This document shows, piece by piece, positions 35,068 through 43,338 of a DNA stretch of 64,000 nucleotides. Every line of letters begins with the position of its first letter. The first letter of the stretch is position 1. Under the pieces are notes generated by a model. It saw only the letters and a list, made by a program, of their open reading frames with translations, was not told where the DNA came from and made no database searches. Source of the DNA: JANNAT01 sp031384605. Lineage in GTDB: Bacteria; Pseudomonadota; Alphaproteobacteria; Rhodobacterales; Rhodobacteraceae. Position numbers and translations under genes: made by a program. The stretch is taken from assembly GCA_031384605.1 (NCBI GenBank), contig JANNAT010000140.1, forward strand, positions 71,500-135,499, written 5' to 3'.

Positions 35068-36588
35068 ATGTCGATGAACCGCCGCTCATTGCTGAAACTA
35101 TCTGCTGCCACGGCTGCGCTGGGATTAACCGGTCTGCCCGCCCGCGCGCAAGCGATTGATGAATTGATCATCGCCTATAATGTCAGTCTGCCGTCCTGGG
35201 ATCCGACCGTTGGGCCATCAGCGGTGAACCCGACCATTCAGGGCCTGTATCAGTCGGTGTTTGACCAATTCATCTTGCAGCAACCCGATCTGAAACCGGC
35301 GCCCGGCCTGATCACCGAATGGGGCTGGACCGACGACCGCACCAAAATCGCGATGACCGTGCGCGAAGGCGTGACCTGGCACGACGGATCGGCCTTTACT
35401 GCCGAAGATGTGGCATGGTCATTGACGCGTGCGGCGGATGAGAAAACCGGCAATCCAATACAGTTCATCTGGTCGACGCTGGCCAACATCAAAGCCGAGG
35501 GGAACGTCGTGACAGCCGATGTCGCCCGGTTTGAGCCGACGATCTTCAAGTGGATGTATTTCCTGACCGGCTATGTGCTGCCGAAGGCCTATTATGAACG
35601 CGTCGGGGCCGAAGGGTTTGAAGCCGCCCCCATTGGCACCGGCCCCTATATGGTCGACAAATTCGAACGTAACGCCTTTGTGCGGCTGAAGGCCAACGCC
35701 AATTATTGGGGCGGTGCGCCGGCGTTCGAAACCGTCACCATCAAATTCGTAACCGACGCCGCCGCCCGCGTGGCCGAAGTGGAATCCGGCAATGCCCATG
35801 TCACGCTGGAAGTGCCTTACGAGGAATATGACCGCCTGAAAGCCAGCCTGTCGGGAACAGCGGCCCCGATTTCCGATATTGGCATGATCTTTCTGAATGA
35901 TATCGAGGTGATGACCGACCCGAATGTGCGCATGGCCGCCGCCCATGCGATTGACAAGAAAACCATCATTGACCGGCTGTTGTCGGGGTATGGCGTGCCG
36001 ATTGATACGCTGGAAACCCCGCAATACGATGCCTATGATGCGTCAATCTCGGTGGCCTATGATCCGGCACGCGCGGTGGAGTTGCTGGCGGCATCGGGGT
36101 ATTCGGTTGAAAAGCCGGTGAAATTCAAAATCCAGACCACCAAGGGGTTCAAGCCCAAGGATTATGAAATGATCCAGGCCATCGTTGGGCTGTGGCGCAA
36201 AGTGGGGATCGACGCCGAGATTGAAGTTTACGAAATCGCCAAGCATTACGAGCTGCGCGCGGCAGATCAGCTGGCCCCGGCAGCGTTTTACAACTGGGGC
36301 AATTCGGTGGGCGACCCCACCACATCGACCGGTTTTGCGATGTTCGGGCCCAGCCCGCATTCGGTTTGGGATGGCACCGATCTGATCGACATGATCGGCC
36401 CCTTGTGGGGCGAGGCGGACGAAGCCAAGCGCATGGCGGGTTGGAAGGCGGTGGATAAATACGTCGCCGACAACGCGCTGGTGATCCCGCTGTTGCAATA
36501 TGTGCAGCCGATTTTGGCGGCCAAAGGCGTGGTTGTGGTGCCGCATGCCTCTGGTGCCTTGCTGCCGCATCTGATGACGCGGGCGTAA
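35068..36588 (+). CDS. ABC transporter substrate-binding protein (peptide/nickel type, family 5)
   Basis: A 506-residue periplasmic binding protein. A Tat-type signal is at the N-terminus (NRRSLLKLSAATAALGLTG, cleavage near ARAQA), so it is probably exported folded. The mature part has the SBP_bac_5 layout: GLYQSVFDQFIL, LITEWGWTDDRTKIAMTVREGVTWHDG and the C-terminal closing region. Such proteins bind peptides, opines, amino-acid derivatives or other amines. Here the ligand is presumably the substrate of the neighbouring FAD oxidoreductases. It lies 21 bp behind the oxidoreductase gene. Confidence 0.91.
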   Translation: MSMNRRSLLKLSAATAALGLTGLPARAQAIDELIIAYNVSLPSWDPTVGPSAVNPTIQGLYQSVFDQFILQQPDLKPAPGLITEWGWTDDRTKIAMTVREGVTWHDGSAFTAEDVAWSLTRAADEKTGNPIQFIWSTLANIKAEGNVVTADVARFEPTIFKWMYFLTGYVLPKAYYERVGAEGFEAAPIGTGPYMVDKFERNAFVRLKANANYWGGAPAFETVTIKFVTDAAARVAEVESGNAHVTLEVPYEEYDRLKASLSGTAAPISDIGMIFLNDIEVMTDPNVRMAAAHAIDKKTIIDRLLSGYGVPIDTLETPQYDAYDASISVAYDPARAVELLAASGYSVEKPVKFKIQTTKGFKPKDYEMIQAIVGLWRKVGIDAEIEVYEIAKHYELRAADQLAPAAFYNWGNSVGDPTTSTGFAMFGPSPHSVWDGTDLIDMIGPLWGEADEAKRMAGWKAVDKYVADNALVIPLLQYVQPILAAKGVVVVPHASGALLPHLMTRA

Positions 36589-36599
36589 GGGTTTGGACG

Positions 36600-36715
36600 G
36601 GAATTGGGGGGATTGCCCCAACCCGCGGGGGGACGGCGCGTCCCCCCTGACGGCACTCGCCAGGCGATTGCCGCCTTCCCCACTGCGAGGTATTCTCACG
36701 AGGATGAAAGCCCGA
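36600..36715 (+). repeat. Intergenic hairpin repeat, copy C (between binding protein and permease genes)
   Basis: Contains TTGGGGGGATTGCCCCAA, then GGGGGGACGGCGCGTCCCCCC, and a looser GGCGATTGCCGCC, followed by GAGGTATTCTCACGAGGATGAAAG. The hairpins plus GTATT plus ATGAA layout is that of the other copies, though more diverged. Stable stems between a binding-protein gene and its permease genes commonly protect the upstream message and lower downstream expression. Confidence 0.55.
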
Positions 36716-36765
36716 AAAGTAAGGTTTGGCCGGGCAACAGCACCCTTTGCGGCAAACAGCATGTC

Positions 36766-37776
36766 ATGATGTTTTTTCGCGCGGTGCTGATCCGGCTGGC
36801 CACCACGGCCATCACCTTGCTGGGTGTCGCCATCATCGTGTTCTTTGTGATCCGAGTCGTGCCGGGCAATCCGATTGCAATGATGTTGCCGCCGGGAGCG
36901 ACCGAGGTGGATGTGGCGCGGCTGACCGCCCTTTACGGGTTGGACAAATCCATCCCGCAGCAATTTGTGATCTGGGGCGTGGGCGTGCTGCAAGGCGATT
37001 TCGGCACTTCGATCACAGCGCGCCAGCCGGTGCTGGATCTGGTTTTGGGGCGCTTGCCCGCAACGTTGGAGTTGTCGGTGCTGGCACTGGTGATCGCGGT
37101 TGCGATTGGCGGCTTTATGGCGCTGACGGGCACGCGGTTGCGCGGTAGCCGGACCGAGGCCGCGATTGATGTCACCAACGGAATGGCTTTGGCGATCCCG
37201 GATTTTCTGTGGGGGCTGATCCTGATGCTGGCCTTTGGCGTGCTGATGCCGATCTTTCATATCTCGGGCCGGGTGACGCCGTCGCTGGATTTGCCGTTCA
37301 CCACAAACTTCTACCTGTTCGAAGCGATCATACGGCTGCGGTTTGATCTGGTGGCTGATCTGCTGGGCCATATGATCTTGCCCGCCGTGGCACTGGCCAT
37401 TCCATTGGCCGCGATCATTGCGCAGTTGTTAAAGCAAAGCCTGAAGGAAACCATGCATCTGGATTATGTCACCCTTGCCCGCACCAAAGGGTATTCCGAG
37501 GCGCATGTCATCTGGCATGAGGCTTTGCCAAACGCGATTCTGCCCACCCTGACGCTGGTGGGGGTGCAATTCACCTTTCTGATGGGCGGCACGGTGATCA
37601 TCGAGCGGCTGTTTTCCTATGAGGGCCTTGGCAATCTGGCGATTGACGCGGTGATCAACCGCGATTTGCCGTTGATCCAAGGCATCGTGATCTTGTTTGC
37701 GGCGATCTTTACGGCCGTCAACCTGTTGGTTGATCTAAGTTATACCGCCCTGAACCCGCGGTTGCGGCATGGGTGA
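36766..37776 (+). CDS. ABC transporter permease (DppB/OppB type)
   Basis: A 336-residue inner-membrane permease with six helices. The N-terminal FFRAVLIRLATTAITLLGVAIIVFFVIRVVPGNP is diagnostic of the DppB family, and the ATPase-coupling loop EAxxxG reads YVTLARTKGYSEAHVIWHEALPNAILP. It pairs with the permease at 37769. The open frame extends upstream through the hairpin region, but the family N-terminus supports ATG 36766 (or 36769). The end overlaps the next start by 8 bp. Confidence 0.91.
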   Translation: MMFFRAVLIRLATTAITLLGVAIIVFFVIRVVPGNPIAMMLPPGATEVDVARLTALYGLDKSIPQQFVIWGVGVLQGDFGTSITARQPVLDLVLGRLPATLELSVLALVIAVAIGGFMALTGTRLRGSRTEAAIDVTNGMALAIPDFLWGLILMLAFGVLMPIFHISGRVTPSLDLPFTTNFYLFEAIIRLRFDLVADLLGHMILPAVALAIPLAAIIAQLLKQSLKETMHLDYVTLARTKGYSEAHVIWHEALPNAILPTLTLVGVQFTFLMGGTVIIERLFSYEGLGNLAIDAVINRDLPLIQGIVILFAAIFTAVNLLVDLSYTALNPRLRHG

Positions 37777-38620
37777 TACGCGCGGCATGACCAGACACCG
37801 CCTATCAATGCGGTTGATTTTGCCCGCAGTCTGGCTGGGGTTTTTGGTTTTTGCAGCAATTTTCGCGCCACTGGTCGCCCCCTTTGACCCCTTGGCGCAG
37901 GATTTGTTCGCCGCGCGCCTGCCACCGGTCTGGGTTGCGGGATCCGAGCCGGGGTATCTGCTGGGCACCGACAGTCTGGGCCGCGATGTGGTATCGCGGA
38001 TCATTTATGGCGCGCGCACAGCATTGATCGTGGCGGTTGTTGCGGGCAGCCTGACCTGCATCATCGGGGCGGCGTTGGGATTGATGGCAGGGTATCTGCG
38101 CGGCTTGGTTGATGGGGTCATCTCACGCCTGATTGATATCTGGATGGCGTTTCCGCCGGTTTTGTTCGCCATTTTGCTGATCGCCGTGCTGGGCCCCAGC
38201 CTGACATCCATTATCATCGCCATCGTGGTGATCGACTGGACGCGCTTTGCCCGGGTGATCCGGGCCGAGACGATGACGCAATCGGCGATGGATTATCCGG
38301 TGTCTGCAATTGCCGTGGGGCGCGGGCGGATGGGCATCATGTGGCGCGAGATTTTGCCCAATGTGCTGCCGACGGTGGTGGTTTTGCTTAGTCTGGAAAT
38401 GGGCATCGCGATTATTGTCGAGGCGATATTGTCGTTCCTGAACCTGTCGATTTCCACCGATGATCCCACATGGGGCGGCATGATTTCCGAGGGTCGCACG
38501 TCGATCCATCAGGCGTGGTGGGTGTTGGTGTTTCCGCTGATCACGCTGTTCCTGACCGTGCTTAGTTTTTCCCAACTTGGGGAGGCGTTGAAAGACCGCT
38601 TTGATCCGGTGCTGAGATGA
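37769..38620 (+). CDS. ABC transporter permease (DppC/OppC type)
   Basis: A 283-residue partner permease. The conserved periplasmic entry loop LGTDSLGRDVVSRIIYGARTAL is typical of DppC, and the coupling loop is SAIAVGRGRMGIMWREILPNVLP. Together with the preceding gene it forms the membrane channel of a peptide-type importer. Overlaps of 8 bp upstream and 4 bp downstream with its neighbours indicate strict co-translation. Confidence 0.92.
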   Translation: MGDTRGMTRHRLSMRLILPAVWLGFLVFAAIFAPLVAPFDPLAQDLFAARLPPVWVAGSEPGYLLGTDSLGRDVVSRIIYGARTALIVAVVAGSLTCIIGAALGLMAGYLRGLVDGVISRLIDIWMAFPPVLFAILLIAVLGPSLTSIIIAIVVIDWTRFARVIRAETMTQSAMDYPVSAIAVGRGRMGIMWREILPNVLPTVVVLLSLEMGIAIIVEAILSFLNLSISTDDPTWGGMISEGRTSIHQAWWVLVFPLITLFLTVLSFSQLGEALKDRFDPVLR

Positions 38621-39486
38621 GCTTTCTGTCGGTGCGTAACCTGAATGCCAACTTGATCGGCAGCAATGCCCGTATCTTGCGCGATGTGTCCCTGAACGTG
38701 GCAGTGGGTCAGGTGCACGGGCTGGTTGGCGAAAGTGGGGCTGGTAAATCCATGATCGGCAAGGCAATTTTGGGAATATTGCCGGGCAGCATTGCCATCA
38801 CGTCCGGGCAGATTTTTCTGGATGGCGTTGATCTTCTGGCGCTGCCCGCGGGCGCGCGTCGCAAATTGATCGGGGCCAGTTGCGCGCTGATCCCGCAAGA
38901 TCCGCTGACGGCATTGAACCCATCGCGCCGCATTGGCCCACAAATCAGTGACCGGTTGGTTGATATTCTGGGCTGGACAAAGGCCGACGCGGTTGCCCGC
39001 GCCCGCGCGCTGTTAGACGAAGTTCAGATACCCGACGCGCCGCGTGTGTTGCGCGCCTATCCGCATGAATTATCGGGCGGCATGCGCCAACGCATTCTGA
39101 TCGCTTCGGCCTTTGCAGCAGAGCCGAAGTTGATCATCGCAGATGAGCCGACAACCGCGCTTGACGTGACGGTGCAAAAGCAGATTTTGCGGCTGATCGC
39201 CGATATGCAGGCGCTCCATGGCACGGCACTGCTGTTTGTGACCCATGATCTGGGCGTGGTTTCCAAGGTATGCCAAAGCCTTAGCGTGCTGTATGATGGT
39301 CTGGTGGTGGAACATGCCGCGATGCGCGATTTCTTTGCCGCGCCCGCGCACCCTTATTCCCGTGCCCTGCTGGCTGCCACGCCCAAATATACCGACCCCA
39401 AGGGCAGCCTGATGCCGGTGCCCGATGCGGTGGTCGACCAGATGCGCGCACAGGTGTTGTTGGCCGATCAGGCGGTGGCCACATGA
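38617..39486 (+). CDS. ABC transporter ATP-binding protein (DppD/OppD type)
   Basis: A 289-residue ATPase. Walker A GESGAGKSMIGKA has Met where Thr or Ser normally follows the Lys-Ser, as in many OppD proteins. The signature is LSGGMRQRILIASAFA, Walker B is LIIADEPTTALD, and the switch is VTHDLGVV. The oligopeptide-transporter C-terminal region AHPYSRALLAATP is present. It powers the importer together with the ATPase at 39483, overlapping it by 4 bp. Confidence 0.93.
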   Translation: MSFLSVRNLNANLIGSNARILRDVSLNVAVGQVHGLVGESGAGKSMIGKAILGILPGSIAITSGQIFLDGVDLLALPAGARRKLIGASCALIPQDPLTALNPSRRIGPQISDRLVDILGWTKADAVARARALLDEVQIPDAPRVLRAYPHELSGGMRQRILIASAFAAEPKLIIADEPTTALDVTVQKQILRLIADMQALHGTALLFVTHDLGVVSKVCQSLSVLYDGLVVEHAAMRDFFAAPAHPYSRALLAATPKYTDPKGSLMPVPDAVVDQMRAQVLLADQAVAT

Positions 39487-40283
39487 CCCCGCTCTACAGC
39501 GTCGAAAATCTGCGGCTTTCGCTGCCCGATCTGACGCGGAAACCCTTGCTGGGTGCGGCCCCACGCATTGAAATCCTGAAGGGGCTGAGCTTTGACATCG
39601 CCAAAGGCGAGGTATTGGGCATCGTCGGTGGATCGGGATCTGGCAAATCCACCCTTGGGCGGGCGTTGGTGCGATTGGCCCAGCCGACTGCGGGGATGAT
39701 CAGGTTTGACGGCACTGATATCACGCACAGCACTGCGGGGCAGTTGCGGCCCTTGCGGCGCCGGTTTCAGATGATCTTTCAAGACCCGATGTCGTCGCTG
39801 AACCCGCGCCAGCGGATTGGCCAGATCATCGAAAGCCCGTTGGTGCTGCACGGGGTGGCAGACACAGCGGCGCGGATGTTGGACGCGCTGGAGATGGTCG
39901 GATTGCCCCGCGCCTTTGCCCGCAGGTATCCGCATGAGGTGTCGGGTGGGCAACGCCAGCGCGTCGGCATTGCCCGCGCCATTGCCCTGGGGCCCGATTT
40001 CGTGCTGGCAGATGAGATTGTTTCGGGCCTGGATGTGTCCAGCCAGGCGCAGATTTTGAACTTACTTGCCGGGCTGGTGCGCGATCTGGGCCTGACTTTG
40101 GCATTTATCAGCCATGATTTATCGGTGATCCGGCGGTTGTGTGGCCGCGTTCTGGTGATGAACGGCGGCGAGATTGTCGAAGATGCACCGACTGCCACAC
40201 TGTTTAATGCGCCCCGGTCCGACTATACCCGCAGTTTGCTGGACGCCATTCCGCTGCCCGACCCGGATCAGATTTGGGTCTGA
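39483..40283 (+). CDS. ABC transporter ATP-binding protein (DppF/OppF type)
   Basis: A 266-residue ATPase with Walker A GGSGSGKSTLGRALVRL, signature VSGGQRQRVGIARAIAL, Walker B FVLADEIVSGLDVSSQ (Ile-Val replaces the usual Pro-Val/Thr) and switch ISHDLSVIRRL. It is the second ATPase of the peptide-type importer. Its last 16 bp overlap the 3' end of the convergent fucU-like gene, so the two transcripts meet tail to tail. Confidence 0.92.
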   Translation: MTPLYSVENLRLSLPDLTRKPLLGAAPRIEILKGLSFDIAKGEVLGIVGGSGSGKSTLGRALVRLAQPTAGMIRFDGTDITHSTAGQLRPLRRRFQMIFQDPMSSLNPRQRIGQIIESPLVLHGVADTAARMLDALEMVGLPRAFARRYPHEVSGGQRQRVGIARAIALGPDFVLADEIVSGLDVSSQAQILNLLAGLVRDLGLTLAFISHDLSVIRRLCGRVLVMNGGEIVEDAPTATLFNAPRSDYTRSLLDAIPLPDPDQIWV

Positions 40284-40735
40284 AGTGGCGGCAGATTGAC
40301 AACACCCTTTTTCAGGATAAAGCATCCATATGGCCCGGAATCAGAAGTGCGAATGATCGCAAAGGCCTGTTTGGCGGCGGCATAAAACGCGAATCTTTCC
40401 AAGGGCAGCATTGTGACAGGCCTGCCCTCGGCCCGGTCGATCACTGCCTGCATCCGGCCAAACACCGGCATTTGCGCCATGGGGTCGCCCACCACTTGCA
40501 TGCGGCACACCGGGGCATCAACGAAGCTGTCCAACGGCATCAACGACAAGATCGCCGCGGCTGCCGTGGGAATATCGCACCCCGCCATATCAATCAGGCG
40601 GCCATAGCTGGTATGACCTGCAATCGACGCCGCCGGATGATTTACATCGCAAATCACCAGATCATCGCCATGCCCCATCAGCATCAGCACACGCACGATT
40701 TCGGCCGACAAGCGCTGATCAATGCCTTTCAACAT
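40268..40735 (-). CDS. RbsD/FucU family sugar mutarotase, paralogue 1
   Basis: A 155-residue FucU/RbsD fold protein that interconverts anomers of a sugar (FucU: L-fucose). Conserved segments: MLKGIDQRLSAEIVRVLMLMGHGDDLVICDVNHPA with the catalytic His, RFAFYAAAKQAFAIIRTSDSGPYGCFILKKGVV at the C-terminus. A paralogue lies at 49027. It is the last gene behind the two sugar permeases (4 bp gap), so it belongs to the sugar module rather than to the peptide importer that it meets head-on. Confidence 0.88.
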   Translation of the reverse strand: MLKGIDQRLSAEIVRVLMLMGHGDDLVICDVNHPAASIAGHTSYGRLIDMAGCDIPTAAAAILSLMPLDSFVDAPVCRMQVVGDPMAQMPVFGRMQAVIDRAEGRPVTMLPLERFAFYAAAKQAFAIIRTSDSGPYGCFILKKGVVNLPPLQTQI

Positions 40736-40739
40736 CGCG

Positions 40740-41663
40740 TCACTTCACCGCCCCCGCCGCCATACCCTTGATGATGTATTTCTCCAGCACGATCCCGATC
40801 ACAATCAACGGCAGGATTGCGGCAAACGAAAGCGCTGCCATCGACCACCATGATATGCCCTGACTGCCGGTCTGGCTGGCCACCATCACCGGCAAAGTGT
40901 TGGCCTGACTGGACGTCAGCAAAGCGGCAAAGAAATATTCATTCCACGTCAGCACCAAAGACAAGATAAACGCCGCCACCATTCCGGGCAGCGCAATTGG
41001 CAGAATAATCGTCAGAAATGCGCCCCAGATTGACAGACCATCCACCAGTGCCGCCTCTTCCAACTCGGTCGGGATGGATGAAAACTGATCGCGCATGATC
41101 CAGATCACAATGGGCAGAACCGACAAAGTATAAAGCAATATCAAGCCTATACGCGTGTCCAGCAGCGCCAGTTCCTTATACAGCACCAGCATTGGCAAGG
41201 CCAGAACAACGGGTGGCAAGATCAGCTGGCTAAGGAAAAAGAACGAAATATCGGAATTGCGCATCCACGCGAATTTATAGCTGAACCGGCTTAGGCCATA
41301 GGCCGCCAAAGACCCCATGATCACCGCCAGCAGCGATGAGGCGACCGATACGATCACCGAATTGGTAAAGCGTTTCAGAAATTCATCCCGAACGGTTGAC
41401 TCTGCGCCAATGGTATCAGGCGACAGGCCGATAGACTTCCAGCCCAGCCATTTAGGGGTGAAATCCCACCACGGGATCATATTGCCCTTCATCACGTCGG
41501 GGGCCATTTTGAAACTGGTGGTGGCGGTCCAATAGATTGGGAACAAACAGATAATCGCCCACAGGATCAACAGCAGATAAACACCCGTGCGCCCCAAAAC
41601 CCATTTGGCGCGAAAGCTGCGGTCGGCTGCGGCATCATGAAAGATTTGGGCGCTGTCTGTCAT
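40740..41663 (-). CDS. Carbohydrate ABC transporter permease (MalG type)
   Basis: A 307-residue inner-membrane permease. It has six helices and the coupling loop ELEEAALVDGLSIWGAFLTIILPIALPG (EAA motif). The N-terminus LLILWAIICLFPIYWTATTSFKMAPDV is typical of MalG-like proteins. It forms the channel with the permease at 41665, one base away. Its binding protein gene (46036) is separated by the puc operon. Confidence 0.92.
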   Translation of the reverse strand: MTDSAQIFHDAAADRSFRAKWVLGRTGVYLLLILWAIICLFPIYWTATTSFKMAPDVMKGNMIPWWDFTPKWLGWKSIGLSPDTIGAESTVRDEFLKRFTNSVIVSVASSLLAVIMGSLAAYGLSRFSYKFAWMRNSDISFFFLSQLILPPVVLALPMLVLYKELALLDTRIGLILLYTLSVLPIVIWIMRDQFSSIPTELEEAALVDGLSIWGAFLTIILPIALPGMVAAFILSLVLTWNEYFFAALLTSSQANTLPVMVASQTGSQGISWWSMAALSFAAILPLIVIGIVLEKYIIKGMAAGAVK

Positions 41664-41664
41664 G

Positions 41665-42771
41665 TCAGGTTCGCGGCCTTGACAGACGGTCAGTAAATTT
41701 CATCAGCAGGGTCATGAAAATCACGATAATCACCAGATAAACCATCGCAAGCAGCGTGCCGTAGCCAACGTTGGACCGATCCCTGTATTCGCGGTAAATA
41801 AAGCTGGTCACGGTATCTGTCGCCCCCCCCGGCCCGCCAGAGGTGACAGCAATCACGATATCGGCCAGCTTTAGCTTGAAGATAATGCGGATCAGAATCG
41901 CGGTGATGGACACTGGCAGCATCAGCGGAAACGTAATCTCCCAAAAATTGCGCCAGCCGTTTGCGCCGTCAACTTTTGCGGCTTCATTCAGCTCTTTCGG
42001 AATCGCCTGCAGGCCCGCCAAAATCATGATCATCATAAAGGGAATGAACGTCCAGGCGTCCATCAGCATGATGGTCAGCTTGGCAATCCACGGGCTGCCG
42101 AAAAACGAAGGATCATCCCATCCCACCGCACGCGCCAGCCGGGCCAAAGGACCAAATCGCGCCTCCAGCATGGATTTGCCGATCATCCAGCTGACCGCGA
42201 TCGGCGACAGCATCAAAGGCAACAAAAACGCGACCCGGAAAAACTTGCGGGCGCGAATTTCGGCATTCAGCGCAAGTGCCAGACCAAAGGCAATCGCGTA
42301 TTCTATAATGATGGCAAGCAGATACCAGACCATGTTCAACATGGCGTTCCAGTAAAACGGATCCGACCACATCTGGCGCAGGTTTTCCAATCCGTTGAAT
42401 TGGCGGCCATCGGGCGACGACAGATTCCAGTTGGAAAACGCGATGATCAACCCGAACAACAGCGGAAACACCGTCAGCGATATCACGAACAACGCCGCTG
42501 GCAGCACGAACAACACGCGCTTGCCCTGCTCTCCGCGCGTCAGAACCTGCCCCCAACACAGCGCAATCGCCCACAGGACATAGGCATACAAAGTCGGCCG
42601 CCAATTGGCGAAACCAAAATCGGCCTGACCTTCCATTTGCAAAAACTGCGCCAATGCCGTTGCCAGCAAAATGACCGCCGATCCCCAGATTAAGATCTTT
42701 CCAACCGTCTTTCGACCGGCAGAAATGTTGTCATTGGTGACGATATGAAGAAGGTCGTTCTGTGCGCTCAT
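41665..42771 (-). CDS. Carbohydrate ABC transporter permease (MalF type)
   Basis: A 368-residue permease with about eight hydrophobic segments and the coupling loop KELNEAAKVDGANGWRNFWEITFPLMLP. The N-terminal 75 residues are an extra, less conserved part with two helices. The start ATG at 42771 lies only 2 bp from the operator CTAGCATGTTAG and has no visible Shine-Dalgarno sequence, so the mRNA may be leaderless or the start may need revision. It would transport a mono- or disaccharide with the ATPase at 47941. Confidence 0.88.
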   Translation of the reverse strand: MSAQNDLLHIVTNDNISAGRKTVGKILIWGSAVILLATALAQFLQMEGQADFGFANWRPTLYAYVLWAIALCWGQVLTRGEQGKRVLFVLPAALFVISLTVFPLLFGLIIAFSNWNLSSPDGRQFNGLENLRQMWSDPFYWNAMLNMVWYLLAIIIEYAIAFGLALALNAEIRARKFFRVAFLLPLMLSPIAVSWMIGKSMLEARFGPLARLARAVGWDDPSFFGSPWIAKLTIMLMDAWTFIPFMMIMILAGLQAIPKELNEAAKVDGANGWRNFWEITFPLMLPVSITAILIRIIFKLKLADIVIAVTSGGPGGATDTVTSFIYREYRDRSNVGYGTLLAMVYLVIIVIFMTLLMKFTDRLSRPRT

Positions 42772-42772
42772 A

Positions 42773-42784
42773 CTAGCATGTTAG
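42773..42784. promoter_or_regulatory. Candidate GntR operator, copy 1 (CTAGCATGTTAG)
   Basis: One mismatch from the perfect palindrome CTAACATGTTAG found at 47859 and 53264. It lies 2 bp upstream of the MalF-type permease start. All three sites stand at promoters of the same sugar module, whose GntR regulator gene (52516) starts beside copy 3. Confidence 0.65.
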
Positions 42785-43010
42785 CCGGACCTGTTCAGGC
42801 TGGAAAGACCATTTCCAAGAAACTGTCCCGGAATCAGTGGCGTCACGCCTGATGTCCCAAAAAATTGTCACCCAGATACGTTTTGCCGCAAATTTAGGAA
42901 TTTCGGCAATAGAGACATCTATTTCGAATGACGCGTGGCGAAAGTAACTGATTGTTTTACAAAAAATTAACGCCACCTGTCCACATGCGTGAAATTTCAA
43001 GGTCATCTTA

Positions 43011-43028
43011 TGTAAATAAAAACTTACA
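43011..43028. promoter_or_regulatory. PpsR/CrtJ-type site 1 upstream of pucB
   Basis: TGTAAATAAAAACTTACA is an exact TGT-N12-ACA palindrome, the site of the redox- and light-responsive repressor PpsR/CrtJ that controls photosynthesis genes. It is 145 bp upstream of the pucB start. The 388 bp between the sugar permease operator and pucB hold no gene; an imperfect inverted repeat (42883-42909) of unknown meaning is also present. Confidence 0.8.
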
Positions 43029-43036
43029 GTTGCCAG

Positions 43037-43054
43037 TGTAATTATTTAGTGACA
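43037..43054. promoter_or_regulatory. PpsR/CrtJ-type site 2 upstream of pucB
   Basis: TGTAATTATTTAGTGACA is a second exact TGT-N12-ACA match, beginning 8 bp after the end of site 1. Pairs of sites 8 bp apart allow cooperative CrtJ binding in Rhodobacter capsulatus. It is about 120 bp before the pucB start and probably overlaps the promoter. Confidence 0.8.
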
Positions 43055-43172
43055 GACTAAAGTTGGGCATTGCTAAATCGGGGGCTATTTCACCTGGTGC
43101 CGTGCCGGGCAGATCGAAAGTCGTCAGATTGCCCATGAATTAGAATGACGACGAGGGCACGGAGGAATTACT

Positions 43173-43328
43173 ATGTCTAACGATCCTGACAGAGTCTGGC
43201 CTACTGGTCTGACTCTGCGAGAAGCTGAGGAAGTTCACAGCTATCTCATCGACGGCACACGGGTATTTGGGGTTATCGCCCTGATTGCGCACCTGCTTGT
43301 TGCCGTTTCCACACCTTGGCTGGGATAA
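43173..43328 (+). CDS. pucB: Light-harvesting complex 2 beta subunit
   Basis: A 51-residue LH2 beta polypeptide, a single-helix inner-membrane protein that binds bacteriochlorophyll a and carotenoid. The sequence GLTLREAEEVHSYLIDGTRV with His22, then a hydrophobic helix ending AHLLVAVSTPWLG with His40, matches PucB of Rhodobacter. The two His are 18 residues apart: His40 ligates the ring (B850-type) pigment and the His22/Arg30 region lies near the B800 site. GGAGGAA precedes the ATG. It is followed 10 bp later by pucA. Confidence 0.95.
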   Translation: MSNDPDRVWPTGLTLREAEEVHSYLIDGTRVFGVIALIAHLLVAVSTPWLG

Positions 43329-43338
43329 GGGGCGCATC

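Noticed and set aside
36604..36765. N-terminal extension of the DppB-type permease
   Set aside because: It reads through a hairpin repeat and codes for Pro/Gly-rich sequence before the conserved first membrane helix.
36043..37371. Minus-strand open frame of 442 codons
   Set aside because: Antisense to the binding protein and permease genes, rich in His, Arg and Gln with no domain; a by-product of the high G+C third codon positions on the other strand.
42883..42909. Inverted repeat (TTGCCG..CGGCAA) upstream of puc as a terminator or operator
   Set aside because: The stem has a bulge, no T run follows on either strand, and it matches no regulator site known to me; recorded only as part of the region.
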